A stretch of 64,000 bases of DNA from Chiayiivirga flava (lineage in GTDB: Bacteria; Pseudomonadota; Gammaproteobacteria; Xanthomonadales; Xanthomonadaceae), in contig NZ_JACHHP010000002.1 in NCBI RefSeq assembly GCF_014202825.1, positions 868,001 to 932,000 of the forward strand, given 5' to 3'. This document shows positions 25,833 through 33,219 of the stretch, piece by piece. Position numbers and translations under genes: made by a program. How positions within the stretch are numbered: the stretch's first letter is position 1; each line of letters starts with the position of its first letter. The notes beneath the pieces were generated by a model, which worked only from the letters and a program-made list of their open reading frames with translations, was not told the DNA's origin and did not search any database.

Positions 25833-28103
25833 ATGACCAAGCACCGCAAGACCCTGCCGCTGCACACCGTGCAGCTCGTCAACGAAAGCCGCCGCGGCTT
25901 CATGAAGGCCGGCGCCGGCCTCGCGCTCGGCATCTATCTCTCGCCGCTGCTGGGCGACGCCGCCGATGTGCTCGCGCAGGCCCCCGCCGCGCCGCCGATG
26001 CCCAAGGTGCCGCCGAGCGCCTTCCTGCGCATCGCGGCCGACGGCGGCGTCACCGTGATCTCCAAGCACCTCGAAATGGGGCAGGGCACGTTCACCGGCC
26101 TTGCCACGCTCATCGCCGAAGAACTCGATGCGGACTGGAGCCGCGTCAGCGTCGAAGGCGCACCGGCGGATGTCTCGAAGTACGGCAACCTCGCCTTCGG
26201 AGGCGCCGTGCAGGGCACCGGTGGCAGCACCGCGATGGCCGGCGCGTGGCAACAGATGCGCATGGCCGGCGCGGCCGCACGGGCCATGCTCGTTGCTGCT
26301 GCGGCCGAGCAGTGGCAGGTGCCGGCGAAGGACATCACCGTGTCCAGCGGCACGATCGCGCACAAGGCCAGCAACCGCAGCGCGCACTTCGGCGAATTCG
26401 CCGAGGCGGCTGCGAAGCTGCCCGTGCCCGAAAACCCCACGCTCAAGACGCCGGACCAGTATGTGCTGATCGGCAAGGACAGCGTCCGCCGCCGCGACAG
26501 CGCCGCCAAGGTCAATGGCAGCGCGCAGTTCACGCAGGACGTGCACCTGCCCGGCATGCTCGTCGCCGTCATCGCGCGCGCGCCGCGTTACGGCGCCAAG
26601 GTCGCGTCCTTCGACGACAGCGCCGCCAGGGCGATCCCCGGCGTCGTCGCCGCGTTCGCCGTGCCGGGCAAGGACAAGACCTACGAGGACGGCGTCGCCG
26701 TGCTCGCGAAGGATACGTGGACCGCGCTCAAGGCGCGCAAGGCGCTGAAGATCGAGTGGGACGAAAGCCGTGCCTGGCGCGGCAGCAGCGACAGCCTGCT
26801 CGCCGACTACCGCAAGCTCGCCGCCACGCCCGGCGCCGTCGCCGTCTCGCGCGGCAACGCGGCTGCGGCGATCGAGGGCGCGGCGAAAACGGTCGACGCC
26901 GAATACAGCGTGCCCTACCTCGCGCACGCCTCGATGGAACCGCTGAACTGCGTGGTGCAGCTCACGGCCAACGGCGGCTGCGAAATCTGGAACGGCGAAC
27001 AGTTCCATACACCCGACCAGGGCGCCGTCGCCGCGCAACTCGGCGCCACGCCGGACAAGGTGCTGATCCACCAGCTCTACGCCGGCGGCAGCTTCGGCCG
27101 TCGCGCGAATCCAAAATCCGAGTACATCCTGCAGGCCGTGCAGGTGGCGCAACTCGCCGCCAAGGCCGGCCACAACGTCCCGGTGAAAACCGTCTGGTCG
27201 CGCGAGGACGACACCGCCGGCGGCTACTACCGCCCGCTCGCGCTGCACGTCGCCCGCGCCGGCCTCGACGCGCAGGGCAACATCGTCGGCTGGACGCACC
27301 GCATCGTCGGCCAGTCCATCGCCAAGGGCTCGCCGTTCGAAGCGATGATGATCAAGGACGGCGTCGACGAAAGCCTGATCGAAGGCATCAGCGACCTGCC
27401 GTACGACGCGGCCGCGCTGCACGTCGACCTGCACATCGCCGACAACCCCGTCACCACGCAGTGGTGGCGCTCCGTCGGCCATACGCACACGGGCTTCGCC
27501 GCGGAAGCCTTCGTCGACGAACTCGCCGCCGCCGCCGGCAAGGACCCGTACGTATTCCGTCGCGAGCGCCTGGACAAACACCCGCGCGAACGCGGCGTGC
27601 TCGACCTCGTCGCGCAGAAGGCCGGCTGGGACAAACCGCTCGCGAAAGGCAAGGACGGCGAACGGCGTGGCCGCGGCATCGCCGTGCACAAATCCTTCGG
27701 CAGCTATGTCGCGCAGGTGGCCGAAGTGACGGTGCACAAGGACGGCAGCGTGAAGGTGGACCGCGTGGTGTGCGCGGTGGACTGCGGCATCGCGATCAAT
27801 CCCGACGTGATCCGCGCCCAGATGGAAGGCGGCATCGGCTACGGCCTCTCCGCCGCGCTGCACGGCGCCATCACGTTCAAGGACGGCCTCGTGCAGCAGA
27901 GCAACTTCCACGACTACAAACAGCTGCGCATCCACGAGATGCCGAAAATCGACGTGTTCATCGTGCCGTCGGAGGAAAAACCCACCGGCGTCGGCGAACC
28001 CGGCACCGCGGTGATCGCGCCCGCGTTCGTCAACGCGATCGCCAATGCCACCGGCACCCGCGTGCGGCAACTGCCGCTCGACCCCGCCAGCCTGCGCGCC
28101 TGA
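25833..28103 (+). CDS. iorB: Molybdopterin-binding large subunit (IorB type), Tat-exported
   Basis: A 756-aa catalytic subunit of the xanthine-dehydrogenase family (IorB branch). The N-terminus has a twin-arginine signal, ESRRGFMKAGAGLALG, so the folded complex is probably moved to the periplasm. Family segments include KHLEMGQGTFTGLATLIAEELDAD, QFTQDVHLPGMLVAVI, ASMEPLNC, GGSFGRRANPKSEYI and the C-terminal GVGEPGTAVIAPAFVNAI, which contains the conserved catalytic Glu of this family. Length is typical. It starts 10 bases after iorA and is followed at 10 bases by a cytochrome c. It hydroxylates an aromatic N-heterocycle or oxidises an aldehyde; the exact substrate is not determinable. Confidence 0.93.
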   Translation: MTKHRKTLPLHTVQLVNESRRGFMKAGAGLALGIYLSPLLGDAADVLAQAPAAPPMPKVPPSAFLRIAADGGVTVISKHLEMGQGTFTGLATLIAEELDADWSRVSVEGAPADVSKYGNLAFGGAVQGTGGSTAMAGAWQQMRMAGAAARAMLVAAAAEQWQVPAKDITVSSGTIAHKASNRSAHFGEFAEAAAKLPVPENPTLKTPDQYVLIGKDSVRRRDSAAKVNGSAQFTQDVHLPGMLVAVIARAPRYGAKVASFDDSAARAIPGVVAAFAVPGKDKTYEDGVAVLAKDTWTALKARKALKIEWDESRAWRGSSDSLLADYRKLAATPGAVAVSRGNAAAAIEGAAKTVDAEYSVPYLAHASMEPLNCVVQLTANGGCEIWNGEQFHTPDQGAVAAQLGATPDKVLIHQLYAGGSFGRRANPKSEYILQAVQVAQLAAKAGHNVPVKTVWSREDDTAGGYYRPLALHVARAGLDAQGNIVGWTHRIVGQSIAKGSPFEAMMIKDGVDESLIEGISDLPYDAAALHVDLHIADNPVTTQWWRSVGHTHTGFAAEAFVDELAAAAGKDPYVFRRERLDKHPRERGVLDLVAQKAGWDKPLAKGKDGERRGRGIAVHKSFGSYVAQVAEVTVHKDGSVKVDRVVCAVDCGIAINPDVIRAQMEGGIGYGLSAALHGAITFKDGLVQQSNFHDYKQLRIHEMPKIDVFIVPSEEKPTGVGEPGTAVIAPAFVNAIANATGTRVRQLPLDPASLRA

Positions 28104-28113
28104 GGAGATCGCC

Positions 28114-28818
28114 ATGACCGATGCCATCCGATCGAACCGTGCGCGTGCGTCGCAGGTTGTGCCGAGTGCGAGTGTTGCCACACAGATGCAGAACGCACGT
28201 CGACCGCAAGCACTTCAGCGCGCGCACCAACGGCAGGCGCGCGTCGCCGTCGCATGGTTGCTGCTCGCCGGCCTGTTCCTGCTGCTGTCCGGCACCGTGC
28301 GCGCCGCACCGCTGCCGACCACCGCCGCGGCCGACGACGCCAACCTCTTCGAACCGATTCGCACCGTGGTGCAGCACCCGCGCTGCATGAACTGCCACGT
28401 CGCCGACGGCGTCCCGCGCCAGTACGACGACAGCCGCCCGCACGCGCAGAACGTGCACGGCGGCGACAAGGGCTTCGGCGTCCCCGGCCTGCAATGCAGC
28501 ACCTGCCACCAGACCACCAACGCCCACGAAGCCGCTGGCCCCAATGCACCGCCCGGCGCCCCGAACTGGCACCTCGCGCCGAAGGAAATGGTGTGGGTCG
28601 ATGTCACCCCGCGCGACATCTGCCTGCGCCTGCGTGATCCGAAGACCAACGGCGGCAAATCGCCGAAGGAACTGCTGCACCACTTCGCCGAGGACCCGCT
28701 CGTCGCATGGGGCTGGGCCCCGGGCGGCAACCGCTCCGTGCCGCCGCTGACGCAGGATGAAACCGCGGCGGCGGTGGAGAAGTGGCTGGATGCGGGAGCG
28801 CCGTGTCCGAAGGCGTGA
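28114..28818 (+). CDS. Di-haem c-type cytochrome partner of the IorAB oxidoreductase
   Basis: A 234-aa cytochrome with two CxxCH haem sites, CMNCH (91-95) and CSTCH (128-132), and a hydrophobic N-terminal segment (about 44-62) that serves as signal or anchor. The C-terminal part (DICLRLRDPKTNGGKSP..., LVAWGWAPGGNRSVPPLTQDE) matches cytochromes found after isoquinoline-1-oxidoreductase-type genes. It starts 10 bases after iorB with GAGGAG in front, so it belongs to the operon. It probably accepts electrons from the iron-sulfur subunit in the periplasm. The ~40 residues before the hydrophobic segment are Arg/Gln-rich and unusual; a later start at the internal Met25 is possible. Confidence 0.88.
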   Translation: MTDAIRSNRARASQVVPSASVATQMQNARRPQALQRAHQRQARVAVAWLLLAGLFLLLSGTVRAAPLPTTAAADDANLFEPIRTVVQHPRCMNCHVADGVPRQYDDSRPHAQNVHGGDKGFGVPGLQCSTCHQTTNAHEAAGPNAPPGAPNWHLAPKEMVWVDVTPRDICLRLRDPKTNGGKSPKELLHHFAEDPLVAWGWAPGGNRSVPPLTQDETAAAVEKWLDAGAPCPKA

Positions 28819-28940
28819 GGCGTTCGCGCGACGTGAGGTCGGAGCATCGCGCAGAAGACCGTCACGCGTGACGTGATGCTGCGCGATCGGGTGCAAGGCT
28901 CAAGCCGAACCCGATCGCACCGCGCACATCAATCCGCGAC

Positions 28941-29458
28941 ACCGCCTGCTGCCCTTCTCCCCGTGGGAGAAGGGTGAGGCGGCTACCGCCGGCCGAACCG
29001 GCAGCGCCGGAAGAGTGTTCGGCCGAAGCGAAGCGTTCAACGCTCCGCACCAGCCACACACGTATTACGTCATCCCAACTCACCAGCACCTAATACGCTC
29101 GGAAAAATCGAGGCAAGCCTCCAGTCTCGATACTCCCCCGAACCCTCTCCCCAACCCCTCTCCCACGGGGAGAGGGGCTTCACGTACGTGCAAAACAATT
29201 ACGCCGCGCGACCACACCAAGCACTGCAACCCGCGGCAGCGCCTGCAGCCCTTCTCCCTCCGGGAGAAGGTGGCGCGGCAGCGCCGGATGAGGGTCCGGC
29301 CGAAGCGAATCGTTCAACGCTTCGATGCAGCCATCAACGTACTGCCTGTCTGTACACAACAACACGCAGTACGCCTGCAAAATTCGAGGCAAGCTTCCAA
29401 CCTCGACACTCCCCCGAACCCTCACCCCAACCCCTCTCCCGACGGGAGAGGGGCTTCA
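28941..29458. repeat. Duplicated ~220-bp unit containing family B palindromes
   Basis: The 666-base gap 28819-29484 holds no gene. It contains two imperfect direct copies of one unit (about 28941-29178 and 29238-29458). Each copy starts with a CCTTCTCCC...GGGAGAAGG palindrome, continues with CGGCCGAAGCGAA-CGTTCAACGCT, then TCGAGGCAAGC-TCCA...CTCGA-ACTCCCCCGAACCCTC, and ends with a CCCCTCTCCC...GGGAGAGGGGCTTCA palindrome. The copies differ at scattered positions, so the duplication is not recent. Confidence 0.7.
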
Positions 29459-29484
29459 AGCCGCACACCAGTCAAGCCATCCAC

Positions 29485-30825
29485 TCAACCATCCCGCCCC
29501 ACACCCTCCACACCCCGCACCGGCATCCCCTGATACCAATCGATCCTCCGCGTCACCACCATCACCGACGCCAGCACCGCAAACAACAACAACGACCCCA
29601 TCACCAACGCATTGTCCTCAGACACCAACAACCCATACAGCGCGCCATAAAGCAGCGTCAGCCCCGCAGCAAACCCGATCCCACGCGCCTTGCTCCGCAA
29701 CACAAACGACAGATAGAACCCCAACAACCCGATACACGCCCCCGCCGCCACGAGATACGCCCATACAAACGCAATGTGCTCCGACAGGCTCAACAACAAC
29801 AGAAAGAAAATCGCCAACGCCAACCCCACCAACAAATACTGCACCGGATGAATCCGCAACTGCTTGATCAACTCGAACAGAAAAAACGCCGTAAACGTCA
29901 ACAACACGAACAACACCCCGTACTTGCTCGCCCGATCCGCCTGCGAATACACATTCACCGGCTCCACCAACGTCAACGACAACCCATCCAGCGACTCCAG
30001 CGACGCCCCTTCCAGGAACTGCCGCTGCGTCGCCGCCGCCAGCGCCGACACCTCCCACGCCGCATCGAACCCGTTGCTCCGCACCTCGCGACTGCGCGGC
30101 AAAAACCGCCCCGCAAACAACGGATGCGGCCACGGCGACGCCAGCGAAATCCGGTTGCTCGTCCCGATCGGCGCCAGGCTCAACCGCTCCGTGCCCGCCA
30201 CCACCAGATCCGCCGTCACCGCCACCTTGCGCGTCACGCCCGCGCCCACGGCCGACAGGTCCGCATGCACGCCGCGCCCGTCGGCCATGCCGCTGCCCTG
30301 CTCCAACACCGTCTCCGCGCCATCCACGCGCAACCGCGGCGTACCGACCAACCCGCGCACATCACTGATCCCGAAACTCAACCGCGGCACGCCCACCTGC
30401 CGCTCCGTCACGCTCGCCGGCGTCGCCGGAATCGCCAGCGTGAACGCGGCCTGCAGCGTCGCCTCCAGCTCGTACACCCGCACCTCGTGCAACCCGAGCT
30501 TGCGCGTGGCCGGATTCACCCGCCCGTCCACCGCATAACTGTCCGGGAAAAAGATCCACTGGTGCTCGCTGCGCTCGCGCCGCACCTTCGCCGGCGCATC
30601 GTTCTTGCCCTCCACCACGGTCTCGACGATATCCACGTACGGCACCACCACCACCGCCCCGGACAGCGTCTGCTCCCCCGCCGAACTCTCCGCGATCCGC
30701 GTCACCGCCTCGTTGCGGTAATACGTCCGCTCCGAAATCACCCCGTTGATCAACATCAACGGCACCAGCAACACCACCGTCAGACCGGCGATCGCGAGCA
30801 TCTTCAACAACAGGGAACGGTTCAT
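29485..30825 (-). CDS. creD: Inner-membrane protein CreD
   Basis: A 446-aa member of the CreD family. It has an N-terminal membrane helix (about 8-28, followed by NGVISERTYYRNEAVTRI), a periplasmic beta-rich domain (VVVVPYVDI..., WIFFPDSYAVDGRVNPATRKLGLHEVRVY), and a C-terminal block of five to six helices beginning KYGVLFVLLTFTAFFLFELI and HPVQYLLVGLALAIFFLLLLSLSEHI, which is the family signature. In enterics and Stenotrophomonas creD is the main target of the CreBC two-component system and affects envelope integrity. creC and creB lie 10-12 kb away in this window. The start at 30825 gives the canonical MNRSLLLKML N-terminus. Confidence 0.93.
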   Translation of the reverse strand: MNRSLLLKMLAIAGLTVVLLVPLMLINGVISERTYYRNEAVTRIAESSAGEQTLSGAVVVVPYVDIVETVVEGKNDAPAKVRRERSEHQWIFFPDSYAVDGRVNPATRKLGLHEVRVYELEATLQAAFTLAIPATPASVTERQVGVPRLSFGISDVRGLVGTPRLRVDGAETVLEQGSGMADGRGVHADLSAVGAGVTRKVAVTADLVVAGTERLSLAPIGTSNRISLASPWPHPLFAGRFLPRSREVRSNGFDAAWEVSALAAATQRQFLEGASLESLDGLSLTLVEPVNVYSQADRASKYGVLFVLLTFTAFFLFELIKQLRIHPVQYLLVGLALAIFFLLLLSLSEHIAFVWAYLVAAGACIGLLGFYLSFVLRSKARGIGFAAGLTLLYGALYGLLVSEDNALVMGSLLLFAVLASVMVVTRRIDWYQGMPVRGVEGVGRDG

Positions 30826-31157
30826 GGCACTCCTTGGCCGCGTGGGTGCGGTGGGGGGAGTGTCAGCCGCTAAGGCGAAGGCACAACGAAGGCATTGTGC
30901 GCCGCGTGTGAAGCGAGGTGGCGCTGATTCCGCAGCCGATTTGTTGAAAGGTGTCACACGGGCGCGGCGCTGCTTGCGCCGCGCCCGAACGAATGCAACG
31001 ATTCAATTGGAGGCCGTGCTGGGGAATACACTGGCGCTACACCAATTTGTGGGGGCTGTTCCGATGGCAGATGTCGGATGAGAATGTTTTTCCTCGGCCT
31101 TGCGGCTGCGTCATGCGCGGACTGTGCACGCGTTAGATTGCTTTGAGGGTTTATTGC
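30826..31157. other. Intergenic junction between creD and the accessory segment
   Basis: 332 bases without a supported gene between the divergent creD and the membrane-protein gene. Base composition drops toward the right half. It contains a strong GC hairpin (30960-30986) but no palindromic repeat of family A or B, tRNA or integrase trace. A CreB-type tandem TTCAC box could not be recognised in front of creD. Confidence 0.5.
30960..30986. other. Strong GC hairpin
   Basis: GGGCGCGGCGC / GCGCCGCGCCC, an 11-bp perfect stem with a 5-base loop. It is not downstream of any gene on either strand (creD reads away to the left, the membrane protein to the right) and has no T-run, so a simple terminator role is not obvious. 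Confidence 0.5.
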
Positions 31158-32192
31158 ATGATTGTTGGAACCGATGAGACTTACCAAGAAGCAAAAGATT
31201 CTCTCGCTCGCGTTCAGTCGTTTCAAACCGAGACGCTGAGGCGAACTGATGACCTAGGCGCGCAGTTACATTTCGGGGAAGCGATCGACCCTGCGCAGAG
31301 ACTTGTGGATCTGTTTCGTCGACTTTCGGTTGAAGCACTTCAGGATTTCCCCGACGTAGTTCTCAGCGACATTAAGAACCACGCGAACAACGTCTTCAAC
31401 CTCTTCCAACAAATTGTTGACTTCAGCCCCGAGAGTGGCAACCCTAAGCAGCAACGGCAACAGATTGTCAGCCAGCTGATAGGCGCATATCCGGGCACAT
31501 TCCAAGGTCTTCATCCCTACATCGCGTATTCGCTCCATCGGGCGGCCGATTTTCAACGTCTTGATGCAGCGGCTCGAGCAACGCTTCAGTCAGTTGAGGA
31601 CCGGTCTACGGCCTTTTCAGAAGCGATGGAGAAGCACGAGGCGGAAGCCCGTCGTGTCCTCGACGAGATCCGCAAGGTGGCGGCTGAAGAAGGAGTCACC
31701 CAGCAGGCGGCTCACTTCCGTGCGGAAAGTGAGACCCATGAAAACAACGCGGAAGAGTGGAGGAAGCGCACGGTGCGTATCGCTTGGCTTCTCGGCGTAT
31801 TCGCCGTGGCGTCGTTGTTTATCCATCGCATCCCAATCCTGCGCCCGGATACAATCTACGACACGATCCAGCTTGCGATTAGCAAGATTCTTGTCTTCTT
31901 TGTCATTACGTACATGCTGATCCTGTCGGCGCGTAACTTCATGAGTCACAAGCACAATTCAGTCGTGAACAAGCACCGGCAGAACGCGCTAGTGACCCAT
32001 CGCGCACTCGTCGAGGGTGCGGCTGACAGCGGAGCGCGCGACGCAGTGATGGTTCATGCAGCGAGCTGCATCTTCTCTCCCCAGCCAACTGGATACACTC
32101 AGCAAGGGAGCGATGGAGAGGGTTCTTCGCCGCGGTCCGTAATCGAGCTCGCATCGCGATCTGTTGTTGCTGCGGCGAAGCAATCTAACTAG
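31158..32192 (+). CDS. Two-helix membrane protein of unknown family in accessory segment
   Basis: A 344-aa protein. The first ~200 residues are soluble and helical, with a likely coiled coil around 150-205 (EAMEKHEAEARRVLDEIRK). Two membrane helices follow (about 206-224 and 240-257). The C-terminal part carries HKHNSVVNKHRQNALVTHRALVEG and VHAASCIFSPQPTGY, a pattern I associate with uncharacterised proteins (NRHRQNAL...AIFxxQPTGY), without a known function. The ATG at 31158 has GAGGG eight bases upstream. Codon use is clearly more AT-rich than the flanking genes, a sign of transfer. It may belong to a defence cassette with the SIR2 gene; that is inference. Confidence 0.72.
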   Translation: MIVGTDETYQEAKDSLARVQSFQTETLRRTDDLGAQLHFGEAIDPAQRLVDLFRRLSVEALQDFPDVVLSDIKNHANNVFNLFQQIVDFSPESGNPKQQRQQIVSQLIGAYPGTFQGLHPYIAYSLHRAADFQRLDAAARATLQSVEDRSTAFSEAMEKHEAEARRVLDEIRKVAAEEGVTQQAAHFRAESETHENNAEEWRKRTVRIAWLLGVFAVASLFIHRIPILRPDTIYDTIQLAISKILVFFVITYMLILSARNFMSHKHNSVVNKHRQNALVTHRALVEGAADSGARDAVMVHAASCIFSPQPTGYTQQGSDGEGSSPRSVIELASRSVVAAAKQSN

Positions 32193-32346
32193 ATGCTTAA
32201 CCGGGCCGCTCGGAAGGACTTCCTTGTATTCTCATGCTTTGTAGACCCAGAAGCTGAGGTCTGATAGAAACTGGGATCTCGTCAAGTTTTTATTCAAACG
32301 ATTGGGAGCCGGGCTTGGGGTAGGTTTCGATCGAAGGAGGCGGCTG

Positions 32347-32371
32347 ATTCGCTGCTCCAGACTCAGCGAAT
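32347..32371. terminator. Inverted repeat after the membrane-protein gene
   Basis: ATTCGCTG / CAGCGAAT, an 8-bp stem with a 9-base loop, within the 293-base gap 32193-32485. It lies 155 bases after the stop, so a terminator role is uncertain. The rest of the gap shows nothing recognisable. Confidence 0.3.
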
Positions 32372-32485
32372 GAGTCTGACCTCTGTGCCGTCTTCTCTTG
32401 TCTAGGCGATAGAGCTACGTGCCAGTGATGCGGACGGTCGCGGCGGCGTCCAGTAGTCGCTAAATTTTCATCTCAAGGAGTCGAT

Positions 32486-33019
32486 ATGAAGAGCTTTCTG
32501 TTTCGCTCAATCATCTTCGTGGTATTGCTTTCGGCGTGTAACATCTCGTTCGCAGATAGTAATTTTCCAGATCGCAAAGCCCTTGTCTTGAATACGTGCC
32601 CTTTTGTCGAGCTGTCCGAATTTTCGTTCGCGAATCGCTATTCGGATCGATCGACACGTTTTTTGCAGAATCTCTCTTGGAAGAATGTTGGCGAACAACC
32701 GATAGTTGCGTTCGAGATCGTAATTTTGAAGTACGACCCATTCAATCGGCGGCAGATCGGCACAAAATGGACGGTTACCGGCGTTGACAGCGCAAACTGG
32801 CGTCCGCTTGCCGTTGGGGAGATCGGTAAGGATGGTACGTTGTCATATGGTGATGAGGAGGTTTTTACATCAATTGCTTATGTTCGTCACGCGCGCCTCG
32901 CTGATGGAACAATTTGGAGTGTTGATGACGCTGAATTGTCCGCCAAGCTTCGTGGGCTGGGTACTGGGATAAGCGACTTCGGTGATGTCAAGCCAGACCC
33001 TAAGCCAAAACAGCTGTGA
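32486..33019 (+). CDS. Small exported protein or lipoprotein of unknown function
   Basis: A 177-aa protein with signal peptide MKSFLFRSIIFVVLLSAC, which contains a lipobox-like L-S-A-C (Cys18); signal peptidase I cleavage after SFA is an alternative. The mature part is beta-rich (LQNLSWKNVGEQPIVAFEIVILKYDPFNRR, TSIAYVRHARLADGTIWSVDD) and ends in a Lys/Pro-rich tail. AAGGAG lies six bases before the ATG. AT-rich codon use matches the membrane protein upstream and differs from the chromosome around. I do not recognise the family. Confidence 0.7.
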   Translation: MKSFLFRSIIFVVLLSACNISFADSNFPDRKALVLNTCPFVELSEFSFANRYSDRSTRFLQNLSWKNVGEQPIVAFEIVILKYDPFNRRQIGTKWTVTGVDSANWRPLAVGEIGKDGTLSYGDEEVFTSIAYVRHARLADGTIWSVDDAELSAKLRGLGTGISDFGDVKPDPKPKQL

Positions 33020-33219
33020 CAGAATTGAAAGGTTCACCATTTCGCCGCCTGCTGCAATAAGCGGCAACCCGCCCGCCGATAACGGCGGAACGAGGTCAAG
33101 TCCGATCAAATCCACTTGCGGGTTAACTGGATCTGACCCTTTTCCTCAATTAGGTGTTTGACCCGTCGAGATGTGAGGGTTTCGCATACACAAACGTTCG
33201 GACTAGGAGTGACCCCGAA

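Noticed and set aside
28941-29458. Possible CRISPR array
   Set aside because: Two long imperfect direct copies with internal palindromes, not short identical repeats with regular spacers.
29188-30873. A 561-aa plus-strand frame over creD and the repeat region
   Set aside because: Composition is dominated by Arg, His, Gln and Pro, and it reads through the palindromic repeats; creD on the other strand explains the DNA.
30826-31157. tRNA attachment site or integrase remnant bordering the accessory segment
   Set aside because: No tRNA-like fold, direct repeat flanking 31.0-37.4 kb or recombinase fragment could be recognised.
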